From CAVPCZ01 sp963702445 (GTDB taxonomy: Bacteria; Bacteroidota; Ignavibacteria; UBA10030; UBA6906): a stretch of 64,000 nucleotides of DNA. Numbering within the stretch: position 1 is the first letter of the stretch; every line of letters begins with the position of its first letter. The notes under the pieces are model-generated. The model was not told where the DNA came from, made no database searches, and was given only the letters and a program-made list of their open reading frames with translations. Of this stretch, positions 1 through 8,406 are shown one piece after another. The DNA lies in NCBI GenBank assembly GCA_963702445.1, contig CAVPCZ010000013.1:1-64000 (forward strand), written 5' to 3'. A program made the position numbers and the translations under genes.

Positions 1-50
1 TATGTGGCGATTGCTACCGATGTTGCTACCGATAGCGGGAAAAACGGCAC

Positions 51-133
51 GGAGAGCTGGCAGAACGGCTATTGCACCGGTCTTGAAAACCGGCGGCCGC
101 AAGCCCTTGGGGGTTCGAATCCCTCGCTCTCCG
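51..133 (+). tRNA. tRNA-Ser (anticodon TGA)
   Basis: The 7-bp acceptor stem GGAGAGC pairs with GCTCTCC at 126-132. The anticodon arm is CCGGT / loop CTTGAAA / ACCGG, which puts TGA at 84-86. A long variable arm (cggccgcaagcccttg) and the T-loop GTTCGAAT follow, as expected for a class II serine tRNA. The discriminator base is G133 and the full CCA end is not encoded. The 3' end was used as an integration target, because its last 16 bases recur at 4479-4494. Confidence 0.95.
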
Positions 134-135
134 CA
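120..135 (+). repeat. att-like direct repeat, copy 1 (tRNA-Ser 3' end)
   Basis: TCCCTCGCTCTCCGCA covers the 3' half of the T-arm and acceptor stem of tRNA-Ser. The same 16 bases recur exactly at 4479-4494. In both places a shared tTTCTTC-like stretch and then an integrase N-terminus follow. This is the classic layout of an attachment site left by a tyrosine-recombinase element inserting at a tRNA 3' end. Confidence 0.8.
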
Positions 136-243
136 TTTCTTCCTTATATTGTTTCCTGCCAACGAGTTAGCTGACTTCATTTCTAACGCGTGCCAAATAT
201 GTGCCATCTTTGCAGTATACTATAGGGCACAGGAGGGATATTC

Positions 244-720
244 ATGGCCACGCCAACGGTCACGCTTCGCCTGATAAAGCGGAAAACGAAGCCCGTATAT
301 CAGCTCGACTATTCCATCAATGGACAACGGTTCCGTGTCATGGTCGGATCCAACAAGCGAGATGCGGAACTTGTCCGGGCAAAGATACAATCGGATCTCA
401 TCCTCGGGAAGCACGGCATTCCCACATCATCTGCAAAATCGCTGTCCCTGGCAGACCTGATCAAAGCATTTCTCGACAAGGAAAAAAAGCAGGATCAAGA
501 AGAGTTCCCTCGCCCGGTACAGCAATTGCTACACGCGTCTTCAGACATTCTTCAATGATGTGTTTCCCACAGCGGCATCAGACACCCAACGGTATTCCGC
601 CCGCCGGTGCGGCCGCCAGCAACTCATCGGGCACTGGCTTGGACAGCGGCTGTGCAGACAGCAATATCGAGACGGGATTGCCGCTCTCCGGCCAGCGCAA
701 GGCATCGTGGGCTGCATGGT
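244..720 (+). pseudogene. tyrosine integrase relic, N-terminal part (copy 1)
   Basis: An ORF begins at ATG 244 with a good Shine-Dalgarno (ACAGGAGGGATATTC) 108 bp after the tRNA. It reads MATPTVTLRLIKRK, then a lysine/arginine-rich arm-binding domain (about residues 1-75) as in phage-type integrases, and stops at 558. Beyond about 530 another frame carries a core-binding-like stretch (FFNDVFPTAASD, then LIGHW), so the gene decayed by frameshift. The catalytic domain with the R-H-R-Y residues is absent before the TonB receptor gene at 894. The position beside tRNA-Ser and the second copy at 4603 support an old integrative element. From 720 to 893 I see nothing recognisable. Confidence 0.7.
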
Positions 721-893
721 CTTCAGGGCAGTGCCGGGTTGTTTTTCTGATGAATATCCCGGACATTGATGTTGCTGCGACTCTGTGGGTCCCCGCAAAT
801 CTCCCCCAAGGGAACGCCGGTCGGTGCGAACCCGGTCGCACCGCTGACCGCGTGGCGCAGGCGAAATGGTGTGAGTCTCAAGGATCACAGGTA

Positions 894-3827
894 ATGAACG
901 TTTTCCGTACGCCGCTGCTGTTCCTCATCGTTGTCCACCTGAGTTCATCGTTGCCCCTCCGGGCGGAAGCGCCGGTATCGGTGACCGGAACCGTCACCGA
1001 CGCAAAGACCGGAGAACATCTTCCGGGAGCGAATGTCATTCTCGTCGGGACCGGCCTCGGTGCCGCGGCGGATGCCAACGGCCGCTATACCATCCGTAGT
1101 CTGCCGCCGGGTGAATATCCGGTGAAGGTGAGTTTTGTCGGCTACCAGACCCTTGAAGCGACGCTCACGATCGTTGCACCGGCTTCTTCCACCGTGGTGA
1201 AGGACTTCCGGCTCATGCCGGTCACGATCGAAGGCGAAACCGTCACGGTGAGCGGCCAGGCACTCGGGCAGAACGCAGCGATCACGAAACAACTCGCCGC
1301 GCTGCCCGTCATGAACGTCGTGTCGGCGGCAAAGATCCTCGAACTTCCCGATATGACCGCGGCCGACGCCGTCGGACGCCTTCCCGGCATCGCCCTGATC
1401 AGGGTTGGCGGGGAAGGCACGCAGGTCATCATCCGCGGGATGGCGCCGCAGTATAACCAGGTGACCATCGAGGGGGTGGAGCTGCCGACGGATATCCCGT
1501 CGAACAACAACGTCACCAGCGTGGATGCCGCGTCCGGTACTCTCGCCCGTCTCGGCGACCGGGCCGAGGACCTGAGCATGATCTCGTCGAGCATGATCGG
1601 CGGCATCGAGGTGGTGAAGGCCATCACGCCCGATATGGATGCCGCGCTGATCGGAGGTGCGATCAATTTCACGCTGCGCCGCGCCGCACGGTCCACACCG
1701 CTGTCGCCCCTCACGCACTCCTGGATCCCGTCCGTGGAACTGCGGATCGAGGGGGGATACAACGGACTGAAGAACACGCGCAACGACTACCGGCTCGTGG
1801 CATCCGTCGAGAACCGGTTCTTCGACGAAGCGCTCGGCATTTTCCTTCAGGGTTCGCTCGAGCGGCGCAACCTGAGTGACAATACCATGTCCGCGACCAT
1901 GGCCCTCCTCAACAAAGCGGTGGACTACAGCGGGTTGCCGACGGTAAGCTCGATCAGCGTCATCGACAACTTCCGTCTGCGCGAGCGGAAAGGCGCAACG
2001 GTCGTCCTGGATTATCAGCATGAAGGGGGAGAGATCGATCTGATCGGTTTCTATAACTCCGGGCTGACGCATACCACGAGCCGGAGCATCACCCTTCCCG
2101 TCTCCGGCGGAACGGCGATCTGGGGTGCCGGTTTGGATGAGAATACCATCGACGTGCTGAGTACACTGCTGACGGTGAAGCAGGACCTCCCGTGGTTCCA
2201 CGTCGATCTCAAGCTCACCCGGGGCACGTCGGAGAATCTCGACCCGCGGGCACTGACCTTCTCCTTCCAGCAGCGGCAGGCGCTGGTGCATCCGGAATAT
2301 TATCAGTACGTCGACCCGGCAGCGACCATGGGGGCACTCGCCCTGGATCCCGCCCGCGCGACGTATTCGGGGTTGTCCGCACGAGGGAGCACCACCCGGG
2401 AGACGATCCTGGCGGGGTACATCGACCTGCAGCGGGACCTGTCGATCGCGGAGGGCATCAGCGGAAGCATCCGGATCGGAGGGATGATCCAGCGGCGTGA
2501 GCACAGCTATGAATACGACGCCGGGTCAGCCTCCGGGGCGGTCCAGACACTGTTGCGCTCCCTAGCCTCGTCGGGTGTCGTACCGCGCACCCTCACGGCA
2601 AAGTCACTGTTCGATCCGTCGTACGCGGTCGGACGATTCCTCGAAGGGACCTTTCCGGCTCCGTACGCGCTCAACGTCGACATGCTGACGACCCTTGTCC
2701 CGGCAGGGTGGGACGGGATCACCAGCGATCCGTTGTCCTCGACACTCAACAACTATGATGGGTTCGAGACCAAGAGCGCCGGCTATGCGATGGCGACCCT
2801 GGCGATCGGTGAGGACCTGAAATTCGTCCCCGGTGTGCGGTATCAGAACCTGACCACGCATTACTCGGGATGGAGGGGGATCGAGGTGACGCGCGGGGTC
2901 CAGGGGGCGGTGACGACCGTGTCGGTACCCCACGGGTTGTGGCTGCCGATGTTCCATGTACGCTACCAGCCGACGGAGTGGCTGCAGCTCCGCGGTGCAT
3001 ACACGAACACCCTCATCTATTCGGATTACAGCACTCTGTCGCCCCGGTATCTGGTCGCGATCTCCGGTGCGATCACGTACAACAACTATGCGATCAATCC
3101 GGCACAATCGGAGAACACCGATCTGGTGGTCGCGCTGCACAGCAACGAGATCGGACTCCTGTCGTTCAACGCGTTCCGCAAGAAGATCGAAGGGTTGGTG
3201 TTCTTCTCCAGCCGGTACATGACCGACCTCAGCGAATTCCCCGACCTGTCGCAGTATTCGGGCACGGTGCGCACGATGGGCACGTATATCAACAACAAGA
3301 TACCGGTCGACCTCTACGGACTGGAGACCGAATGGCAGACCAACCTCTGGTATCTGCCTGGTGTTCTGTCCGGCCTCCTGGTGAACGTGAACTACACGCA
3401 CATCTTCTCGGAGGCAAAATACCCGAAGGCGATCATGCAATGGCTGTATGACGAGGAAGGCAACGCCACCCGTGTGATCGCCGACACCTTCTACACGGCG
3501 CGGCTGCTCAACCAGCCCAGGGACATACTGAACCTGATGATCGGCTACGACTTCGAGGGGTTCTCGGCACGGGTATCCTTCCTGTTGCAGGACAATATCT
3601 TCCGGAATCCGGACTTCTGGCCACAGCTCAGGACGACGTCGGGGCGGTACGGACGGTGGGACGTCTCGATCAAGCAGGAACTCCCCTGGGCGGGCCTGCA
3701 GGTGTATGCGAACGTCAACAACATCAATACCGAGCAGGACGTCACGTACAACACGCGGCAGTCATTCCCCGTGGCGATCGACAGCTATGGACTTTCGGTG
3801 ATGGCGGGGGTGCGTGTGAAGCTGTAG
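894..3827 (+). CDS. TonB-dependent receptor with carboxypeptidase-regulatory N-domain
   Basis: Outer-membrane active transporter of 977 aa for a large, unidentified substrate. A signal peptide (residues 1-24, hydrophobic LLFLIVVHLSS) is followed by a CarboxypepD_reg-like beta-sandwich (about 29-115, GTVTDAKTGEHLPGANV). Next come a plug domain with VGRLPGIALIRVGGEG and MISSSMIGGIEVVKAITPDM (about 150-265), typical of the Xanthomonas/Caulobacter receptor subfamily, and a long beta-barrel ending in an aromatic/basic C-terminus (VMAGVRVKL). The frame is open upstream to 201, but that stretch overlaps the integrase relic and lacks a signal peptide, so ATG 894 is taken. No SusD partner follows. The gene lies between the two tRNA-derived repeats, so it may have arrived as island cargo. 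Confidence 0.9.
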   Translation: MNVFRTPLLFLIVVHLSSSLPLRAEAPVSVTGTVTDAKTGEHLPGANVILVGTGLGAAADANGRYTIRSLPPGEYPVKVSFVGYQTLEATLTIVAPASSTVVKDFRLMPVTIEGETVTVSGQALGQNAAITKQLAALPVMNVVSAAKILELPDMTAADAVGRLPGIALIRVGGEGTQVIIRGMAPQYNQVTIEGVELPTDIPSNNNVTSVDAASGTLARLGDRAEDLSMISSSMIGGIEVVKAITPDMDAALIGGAINFTLRRAARSTPLSPLTHSWIPSVELRIEGGYNGLKNTRNDYRLVASVENRFFDEALGIFLQGSLERRNLSDNTMSATMALLNKAVDYSGLPTVSSISVIDNFRLRERKGATVVLDYQHEGGEIDLIGFYNSGLTHTTSRSITLPVSGGTAIWGAGLDENTIDVLSTLLTVKQDLPWFHVDLKLTRGTSENLDPRALTFSFQQRQALVHPEYYQYVDPAATMGALALDPARATYSGLSARGSTTRETILAGYIDLQRDLSIAEGISGSIRIGGMIQRREHSYEYDAGSASGAVQTLLRSLASSGVVPRTLTAKSLFDPSYAVGRFLEGTFPAPYALNVDMLTTLVPAGWDGITSDPLSSTLNNYDGFETKSAGYAMATLAIGEDLKFVPGVRYQNLTTHYSGWRGIEVTRGVQGAVTTVSVPHGLWLPMFHVRYQPTEWLQLRGAYTNTLIYSDYSTLSPRYLVAISGAITYNNYAINPAQSENTDLVVALHSNEIGLLSFNAFRKKIEGLVFFSSRYMTDLSEFPDLSQYSGTVRTMGTYINNKIPVDLYGLETEWQTNLWYLPGVLSGLLVNVNYTHIFSEAKYPKAIMQWLYDEEGNATRVIADTFYTARLLNQPRDILNLMIGYDFEGFSARVSFLLQDNIFRNPDFWPQLRTTSGRYGRWDVSIKQELPWAGLQVYANVNNINTEQDVTYNTRQSFPVAIDSYGLSVMAGVRVKL

Positions 3828-3861
3828 TCAGCAACGGGAATCCAGAACAACGGGAGTGGCC

Positions 3862-4254
3862 ATGTGCTATTCAGCAGGGGCCAGCTTGTCGGCGGGGCGG
3901 TGATCTCCGCGGTCGGCGTTGCCACCGTGAAGGAAGCCGGGCACCCTTCCCGGCTGGCGATTCGCGGGCATTCCCCTGCTGTTCGGGCTTCAACAGATCA
4001 CCGAAGGTTTCTTGTGGCTAGCGCTAACCGACCCCGGGTTTGCCCACCTCGGGAGGATCAGCAGCACCCTGTTCCTCATCATGGCAAGGATCGTCTGGCC
4101 GGCAATGATCCCGCTCGCTGTAGTTCTCAGGGAGGGAGGAGGCGTGAACAGGCGGATGCAGTTCATGCTGCTGGGCATGGGGCTTTCACTTTTCAGTCGG
4201 GGCCGCTCCGCTTCGAATGCCGCAATCGCTCGTCGGACATCATGGAATGAGTGA
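3862..4254 (+). pseudogene. DUF6629-like small membrane protein, frameshifted
   Basis: From ATG 3862 the sequence reads MCYSAGASLSAG and then shifts. Adding one G to the GGGG run at 3894-3897 and removing one G from GGG at 3966-3968 gives a continuous protein with AVISAVGVATVKEAGHP, then IPLLFGLQQITEGFLWLAL, then two further hydrophobic stretches (LFLIMARIVWPAMIPLAVVL and MQFMLLGMGLSLF). The M-C-x-S-A start and the IPLLF-LQQ-xEG motif match my memory of the DUF6629 family of uncharacterised membrane proteins. Family members are longer (about 210 aa), so the 3' half also appears lost. It may be real decay or assembly indels. Confidence 0.6.
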
Positions 4255-4466
4255 AGAAGGGTTCGAAGAAACCCTGACAGAAGGAACGCAGCAATAGTAT
4301 ATTGGCACATCAACAGTGGCACTGAGACATTTTGGTGTCCAAAAAGTGTCCACTCTTCGGGGAAAATGAGGGAACGGCAGGGAAGTGTCGGGAGAGTCGG
4401 CGTTCAAAAGTGCCCATAGATGTTGGTGATTCTTGAATTCTGACCAATCCCGAAAGTTCTCCGCCC

Positions 4467-4494
4467 GTTCGAAACGTTTCCCTCGCTCTCCGCA
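4467..4494 (+). repeat. att-like direct repeat, copy 2 (tRNA T-arm remnant plus 3' end)
   Basis: GTTCGAA at 4467-4473 is a T-loop remnant. After four to five divergent bases comes an exact copy (4479-4494) of the tRNA-Ser 3' end at 120-135. No anticodon or D-arm precedes it, so this is not a tRNA gene but a recombined target site. Together with copy 1 it delimits a 4.36-kb segment. The stretch 4255-4466 before it shows no gene. Confidence 0.75.
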
Positions 4495-4602
4495 ATTCTT
4501 CGTTAAGTTGTTGCCCAGCAAAAAGTCAAGACCTCACAATTCTGACGCATGTCAAGAGTGTGCCGGTTTTTCCGTATACTGCAGAGCACTGGAGGGGTAT
4601 CC

Positions 4603-4722
4603 ATGGCAACACCTCGCGTCACTCTTCCCCTCATCAAACCGAAAAAGCAGTCGATGTATCCACTCGACTGCTCCGTTAATGGAAGAAAGCTTCGCCCAAC
4701 CGTCGGGCCCAACATGAAGTGA
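4603..4722 (+). pseudogene. integrase N-terminus relic (copy 2)
   Basis: ATG 4603 with Shine-Dalgarno TGGAGGGG opens a 39-codon frame starting MATPRVTLPLIKPKK. It is clearly homologous to the start of the 244 integrase (MATPTVTLRLIKRK) and keeps VNGRKLRPTVG where copy 1 has INGQRFRVMVG. It ends at TGA 4720-4722. The upstream 100 bp also match the region before 244 (CGTATACT, GAGCACTGGAGG). It is too short to function. From 4723 to 5029 I see only a degenerate hairpin repeat. Confidence 0.7.
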
Positions 4723-4742
4723 CCACAAGCATATCGATCAAG

Positions 4743-4820
4743 CGGAAGGCCCGGTGACGCTCGCCGGGACTTCCGTGTTCTCCGGAATGTCCGCTCCCGC
4801 ACAGGGAATCGTTTCGCACC
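4743..4820 (+). repeat. degenerate copy of the hairpin repeat at 8082-8160
   Basis: CGGAAGGCCCGG (4743-4754) and CCGGGACTTCCG (4764-4775) form an imperfect hairpin. The same arrangement, with perfect arms, occurs at 8082-8114. Similarity continues for about 40 bp on the 3' side (GTTCTCCGGAATGTCCGCTC versus GTTCTTCGGGGTGTTCGCTC). The two copies are probably remnants of one dispersed terminator-type repeat. Confidence 0.55.
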
Positions 4821-5029
4821 ACACCATCCCGCTACCTGAAGAGCGAAATCGATGAGGCGTTGAAAGCCAACACACCTGGTATTCGTCCCGCTTCTGTAAA
4901 GCCAAAGAAACGCATGTGCATTTCGCCGTTGCGTACTTTCCCGCGCGCTTTCCCGATGCATCAGAGTTGCGTAAGAAGGGGAGGGTTGGTATCTTATTAA
5001 ATTATGTGTGTCCGGATAGAAACAATAGA

Positions 5030-5704
5030 ATGACCACTATGACCATGCAGGAACCGACATCGGCGTATGACCGCAATGTGAAGCTCATCGGGTTGTCGGA
5101 AACGCACAAACACATCCTGGCAAGCGTTCCCGACGGCTCCCGCGTGCTCGAACTGGGTCCATCCTCGGGATATATGACGCGCGTGCTTGCCATGCGCGGA
5201 TGCCGCGTCGACGCCATCGAAGTGAATCCGGCGGACGCCGCTGCCGCGGCGCAGTACTGCGTCACGATCGTGGAAGGATCCCTGGATGATGATGCCCCCT
5301 GGGCACGGCTCCGCGGACCCTATGATGTCGCAATCATGGCGGATGTCCTCGAGCATCTGCGCTCGCCAGAGGTGGTGCTGACGCGCGTGAGGAGTCTGCT
5401 TGCCGGCGACGGTCTTGCATTGATCTCCCTTCCGAATATCGCCCACTGGAGGCCTCGCCTTTCCCTGCTTTTCGGCCGGTTCGATTACACCGAAATGGGA
5501 ATCATGGACCGGACCCACCTGCGCTTCTTCACCAGAAAGACCGCCCTTGGCATGATCCACGATGCGGGATTCACCGTCGAGCGGATTTTCATCCCGCCGA
5601 CCCCGGGATCCAGGCTCAGGCGTTCCTACGAATGGCTGAGGCAGAATATGCCGACTCTTTTCTCGATGCATTTCACCTATCACATCCGGCCCCGCCATGG
5701 TTGA
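5030..5704 (+). CDS. class I SAM-dependent methyltransferase
   Basis: A 224-aa cytosolic methyltransferase. Motif I is VLELGPSSGYMTRVLA (residues about 37-52), an acidic residue ends beta-2 (VDAIEVNP), and the motif IV-like stretch is YDVAIMADVLEHLRSP. Then comes LLAGDGLALISLPNIAHW, typical of Methyltransf_23/11 enzymes acting on sugars, lipids or quinones. The frame is open to 4916, but that extension has no conserved residues, and ATG 5030 is the first of three closely spaced ATGs. It overlaps the following glycosyltransferase by 8 bp, so the pair is probably co-translated in a surface-glycan pathway. The substrate is unknown. Confidence 0.85.
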   Translation: MTTMTMQEPTSAYDRNVKLIGLSETHKHILASVPDGSRVLELGPSSGYMTRVLAMRGCRVDAIEVNPADAAAAAQYCVTIVEGSLDDDAPWARLRGPYDVAIMADVLEHLRSPEVVLTRVRSLLAGDGLALISLPNIAHWRPRLSLLFGRFDYTEMGIMDRTHLRFFTRKTALGMIHDAGFTVERIFIPPTPGSRLRRSYEWLRQNMPTLFSMHFTYHIRPRHG

Positions 5705-6674
5705 TGTCTCCGTGATCGTCGTCAATCGCAACACCCGCGATCTTCTCAGGGCGTGCCTCGCATCGGTCGACGCCGATACCTCGGTGGCTTCACGCGAAAC
5801 GATCGTGGTTGATAATGGGTCGACCGACGGGAGCAGGGAGCTGCTCGCGCAGGAGTTCCCGCATGTACGCGTCAGATTCAATGACCGCAACGAACGGTTT
5901 GCGAAGCCGAACAACGACGGCATGCGCATGGCACAGGGGAAATACTTCTTTCTCTTGAATTCCGATGCAAGGATCGAGCCCGGGACCCTCGGTGCAATGA
6001 AAGACTTTCTCGACACCCATCCGGAGGCGGGAGCCTGCGGGCCACGGCTGGTCTATCCCGACGGACGCCTGCAACGGTCGGTGTCGCGCTTCCATTCACT
6101 GCGCACGCACTTTTTCGATATGACCGGTTTCGACCGCCTGTTCGCGCAGAGCTGGTTCTTCGGCGGCGGCGAGATGACCACCTGCCCCTACGATCCGGAC
6201 GCGACGGCGGCTGTCGAGAACCTCATGGGCGCCGCATTCATGACGCGGCGCACCGTGACAGAGAAAACGGGCATGTTCGATGAAGAGCTCTCCATTTATT
6301 ACAACGAAATGGATTGGTTCATGCGGATGCGCAAAGACGGCTGGCTGGTGTATTATGTGCCCACCGCCACCGTCGTCCACCATCGCGGGGCCACCGCGGG
6401 AGTCGTCAACCGGGGCTTCCAGCATTTCACCGAGATGTACTACAATGTCTTCGTATTTTTCCAGAAGCAGTTCGGATTTACGGCGGTCGTGGTCTACCGG
6501 CTGCTCCTGATCGTGGGTTTCTTCCCCCGGCTGGTCTTCTGGTGGGGGCGGTCACTGTTCGACCATTCCGAGTATGTGGGCCATATGCGGACGTATTCGG
6601 GGAAGGTCCTGGCTCTCGGCCTGCAATTCTGGGTTCCCGTCAAATCGTATAAACCTACCACCGGGGCCCGATGA
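5697..6674 (+). CDS. family 2 glycosyltransferase
   Basis: A 325-aa GT2 (GT-A fold) enzyme, similar in build to rhamnosyltransferases of O-antigen synthesis. It starts VDVSVIVVNRNTRDLLRACL, has TIVVDNGSTDGS (about residues 35-47), the DXD-like LLNSDARIEPG (about 91-101), the acceptor-side NLMGAAFMTRR, and the catalytic-region motif EMDWFMRMRKDGW. The C-terminal part has hydrophobic stretches that may anchor it to the inner membrane (VVVYRLLLIVGFFPRLVF). It overlaps the methyltransferase upstream by 8 bp, and a second methyltransferase lies 137 bp downstream, which supports a polysaccharide-assembly operon. Confidence 0.88.
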   Translation: MVDVSVIVVNRNTRDLLRACLASVDADTSVASRETIVVDNGSTDGSRELLAQEFPHVRVRFNDRNERFAKPNNDGMRMAQGKYFFLLNSDARIEPGTLGAMKDFLDTHPEAGACGPRLVYPDGRLQRSVSRFHSLRTHFFDMTGFDRLFAQSWFFGGGEMTTCPYDPDATAAVENLMGAAFMTRRTVTEKTGMFDEELSIYYNEMDWFMRMRKDGWLVYYVPTATVVHHRGATAGVVNRGFQHFTEMYYNVFVFFQKQFGFTAVVVYRLLLIVGFFPRLVFWWGRSLFDHSEYVGHMRTYSGKVLALGLQFWVPVKSYKPTTGAR

Positions 6675-6811
6675 CCGGCATGCGGGTTGCCGCCATTTTC
6701 GCCGTCATCAAGCAAGGACGCGATCTGCCCCTTCCGTTGTCCGGAAGGGGTGTATGCGCAAGCCCCGGATCCAATCGACGACCACACTCCTATCCACACG
6801 AAGAGGAACTC

Positions 6812-7564
6812 ATGGCCGGTGTAAAATCGTTTGCGAAGGAACTTGCTCTTGGTATGCGCAGGTTCAAGAGGATGTTTGAGAAATTGGACCGTGAAGCGGT
6901 TGCCACCAATTTCCTGAAAGGGGATGGATTGGAAATCGGCGGGTTGCATAATCCCCTGCGCGTCTCTTCCTCGGCCAGAGTACGCTATGTCGACCGTATG
7001 TCTGTCGAGGACCTGCGAAGACACTATCCCGAGCTTGCGTCAAAGCCGCTGGTCACGGTTGACATCATCGATGACGGCGAGAAACTCACAACGGTCGCCG
7101 ATGCGTCTCAGGATTTCGTGATCGCCAATCATTTCTTTGAACACTGCCAGGATCCTGTACAGACCGTCAGCAATCTTCTGCGTGTCCTCCGGGTGGGAGG
7201 GGTGCTCTACTTTGCGATACCCGACAAGCGGTATACGTTCGATGCCGAGAGGCCGGTGACTCCATTCGAACATATCGTCCGCGACCATGCAGAGGGGCCG
7301 GCGTGGTCAAAGGAGGAACATTTCCGTGAATGGGTTCGCTATGTCGACAAGATTACCGAAGAGGCCGCCGCAGAAGAGCGCTATCGCGCGCTTGTTGCGC
7401 AGGACTACAGCATCCACTTTCATGTGTGGACGCAGGACGAACTACTCGAATTGTTCGTCAGGCTGAGGACATTCTTCAAACTGCCGGTGGAGCTGGAGCT
7501 CTTCCTCAAGCATGCAGGGACCGGGGAGGTTATCGTGGTTCTTTCCCGGACGGCGCCGTTGTGA
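6812..7564 (+). CDS. class I SAM-dependent methyltransferase (glycan-associated type)
   Basis: A 250-aa protein. ATG 6812 follows Shine-Dalgarno AGAGGAAC with good spacing, although the frame is open from 6671. The cofactor site is degenerate: GDGLEIGGLHNPL near residues 30-42 replaces the usual glycine loop. Next are VRYVDRM, DFVIANHFFEHCQDP (motif IV region) and LRVLRVGGVLYFAIPDKRYTFD. This layout is common in methyltransferases encoded among glycosyltransferases. The C-terminus ends LELFLKHAGTGEVIVVLSR. It follows the GT2 gene and probably modifies the same polysaccharide. Confidence 0.82.
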   Translation: MAGVKSFAKELALGMRRFKRMFEKLDREAVATNFLKGDGLEIGGLHNPLRVSSSARVRYVDRMSVEDLRRHYPELASKPLVTVDIIDDGEKLTTVADASQDFVIANHFFEHCQDPVQTVSNLLRVLRVGGVLYFAIPDKRYTFDAERPVTPFEHIVRDHAEGPAWSKEEHFREWVRYVDKITEEAAAEERYRALVAQDYSIHFHVWTQDELLELFVRLRTFFKLPVELELFLKHAGTGEVIVVLSRTAPL

Positions 7565-7748
7565 CATCCAGCGAGAGACCGGCATCACCGGGGATCACTG
7601 CCCTGAGATTGCAGACTCACGTGCGCAGTGGAATGAATGACCGGGGAAGGTCAGAAGCAGGTCCGGGGCTGGCGAAAAGAATGTCAGAAGAAGGACTGAA
7701 TAGAGGCGGAAAAGGGGGAATCACAGTTTGCGAACGGTAAAGCACAGG

Positions 7749-8060
7749 ATGCTCACGCAGCGCACACCCACCCATTCACTTCTGTTGTTGCTTCTGTTGG
7801 CGTGTGGTGCGACATACGCTCAACACGACCTCCTTACCGAATCCGTTCAATCCGACGACAGTCGTCGGTGTAAGCTGCCGGTCGCCGGTGAGGTTAGACT
7901 CCAGGTGTACGACATCCGCGGACGCGAGTTGGCAATACTGGTGATGGCGGATGGATGCCGGGGTGCATGAGGTGAGGTTCGACACTCGGGCCTCCGTGTC
8001 CTCGATATGTGCAGGCGCGAGGAGATGGTTACGTGCCCCCGAAAGATGCTTTCATGAAAT
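7749..8060 (+). pseudogene. gutted secreted-protein gene: signal peptide joined to a type IX sorting tail
   Basis: ATG 7749 gives a strong signal peptide (MLTQRTPTHSLLLLLLLACG then ATYAQ). Only about 12 codons later the sequence carries a type IX secretion C-terminal domain spread over three frames: PNPFNPTTVV at 7837, then VRLQVYDIRGRELAIL, then AGVHEVRFDTR. This is the same tail type as the intact one at 50390-50649. No catalytic or binding body lies between, so the central part of the gene was deleted. Regions 7565-7748 and 8115-8406 hold nothing else recognisable. Confidence 0.65.
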
Positions 8061-8081
8061 GTCCACACGCATATTCTCAAG

Positions 8082-8114
8082 CGAAAGGCCCGGTGACGCC
8101 CGCCGGGCCTTTCG
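8082..8114 (+). terminator. hairpin, probable factor-independent terminator
   Basis: CGAAAGGCCCGG (8082-8093) pairs perfectly with CCGGGCCTTTCG (8103-8114) around a 9-nt loop, giving a 12-bp GC-rich stem. It stands just after the sorting-tail relic and before the ABC operon. The downstream T tract is weak (TTCTTC), so termination strength is uncertain. A degenerate copy lies at 4743-4775. Confidence 0.55.
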
Positions 8115-8406
8115 TTCTTCGGGGTGTTCGCTCCGCACCGGGAACCCTTTTGCGGCCCGTTATCCACGAACGAGACAGAGTGAAACGTTGACCCGGGAGA
8201 CATTCCGGACAGTCGATGCATTCTGCAGACCACATCTGCCATAACGACATCCGGGGTCTGTTAAAACAGGCGGGTGCTCGCAGAACAAGAGCCTGCGGCT
8301 CGTTGTCAGGAGAGATGCGCAAGGAAGGACGATCCCGGACAGGGAAGCGCAACACGCAATCCGATATGTCGTAGTAGAAAGCATAGTTCATCAGGATAGG
8401 CTCAGG

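Noticed and set aside
1..50. Repeated TTGCTACCGAT just before the tRNA, possibly the end of an upstream integrase gene
   Set aside because: The window begins here. The two 11-bp repeats (11-21, 24-34) are too short a basis for a gene call.
201..893. Upstream extension of the TonB receptor reading frame
   Set aside because: It overlaps the integrase relic and has no conserved residues. The signal peptide at 894 marks the real start.
945..2504. Long open frame (519 codons) antisense to the TonB receptor
   Set aside because: Its composition is the mirror of a GC-rich coding strand, with no signal peptide or motif. The plus-strand receptor is unambiguous.
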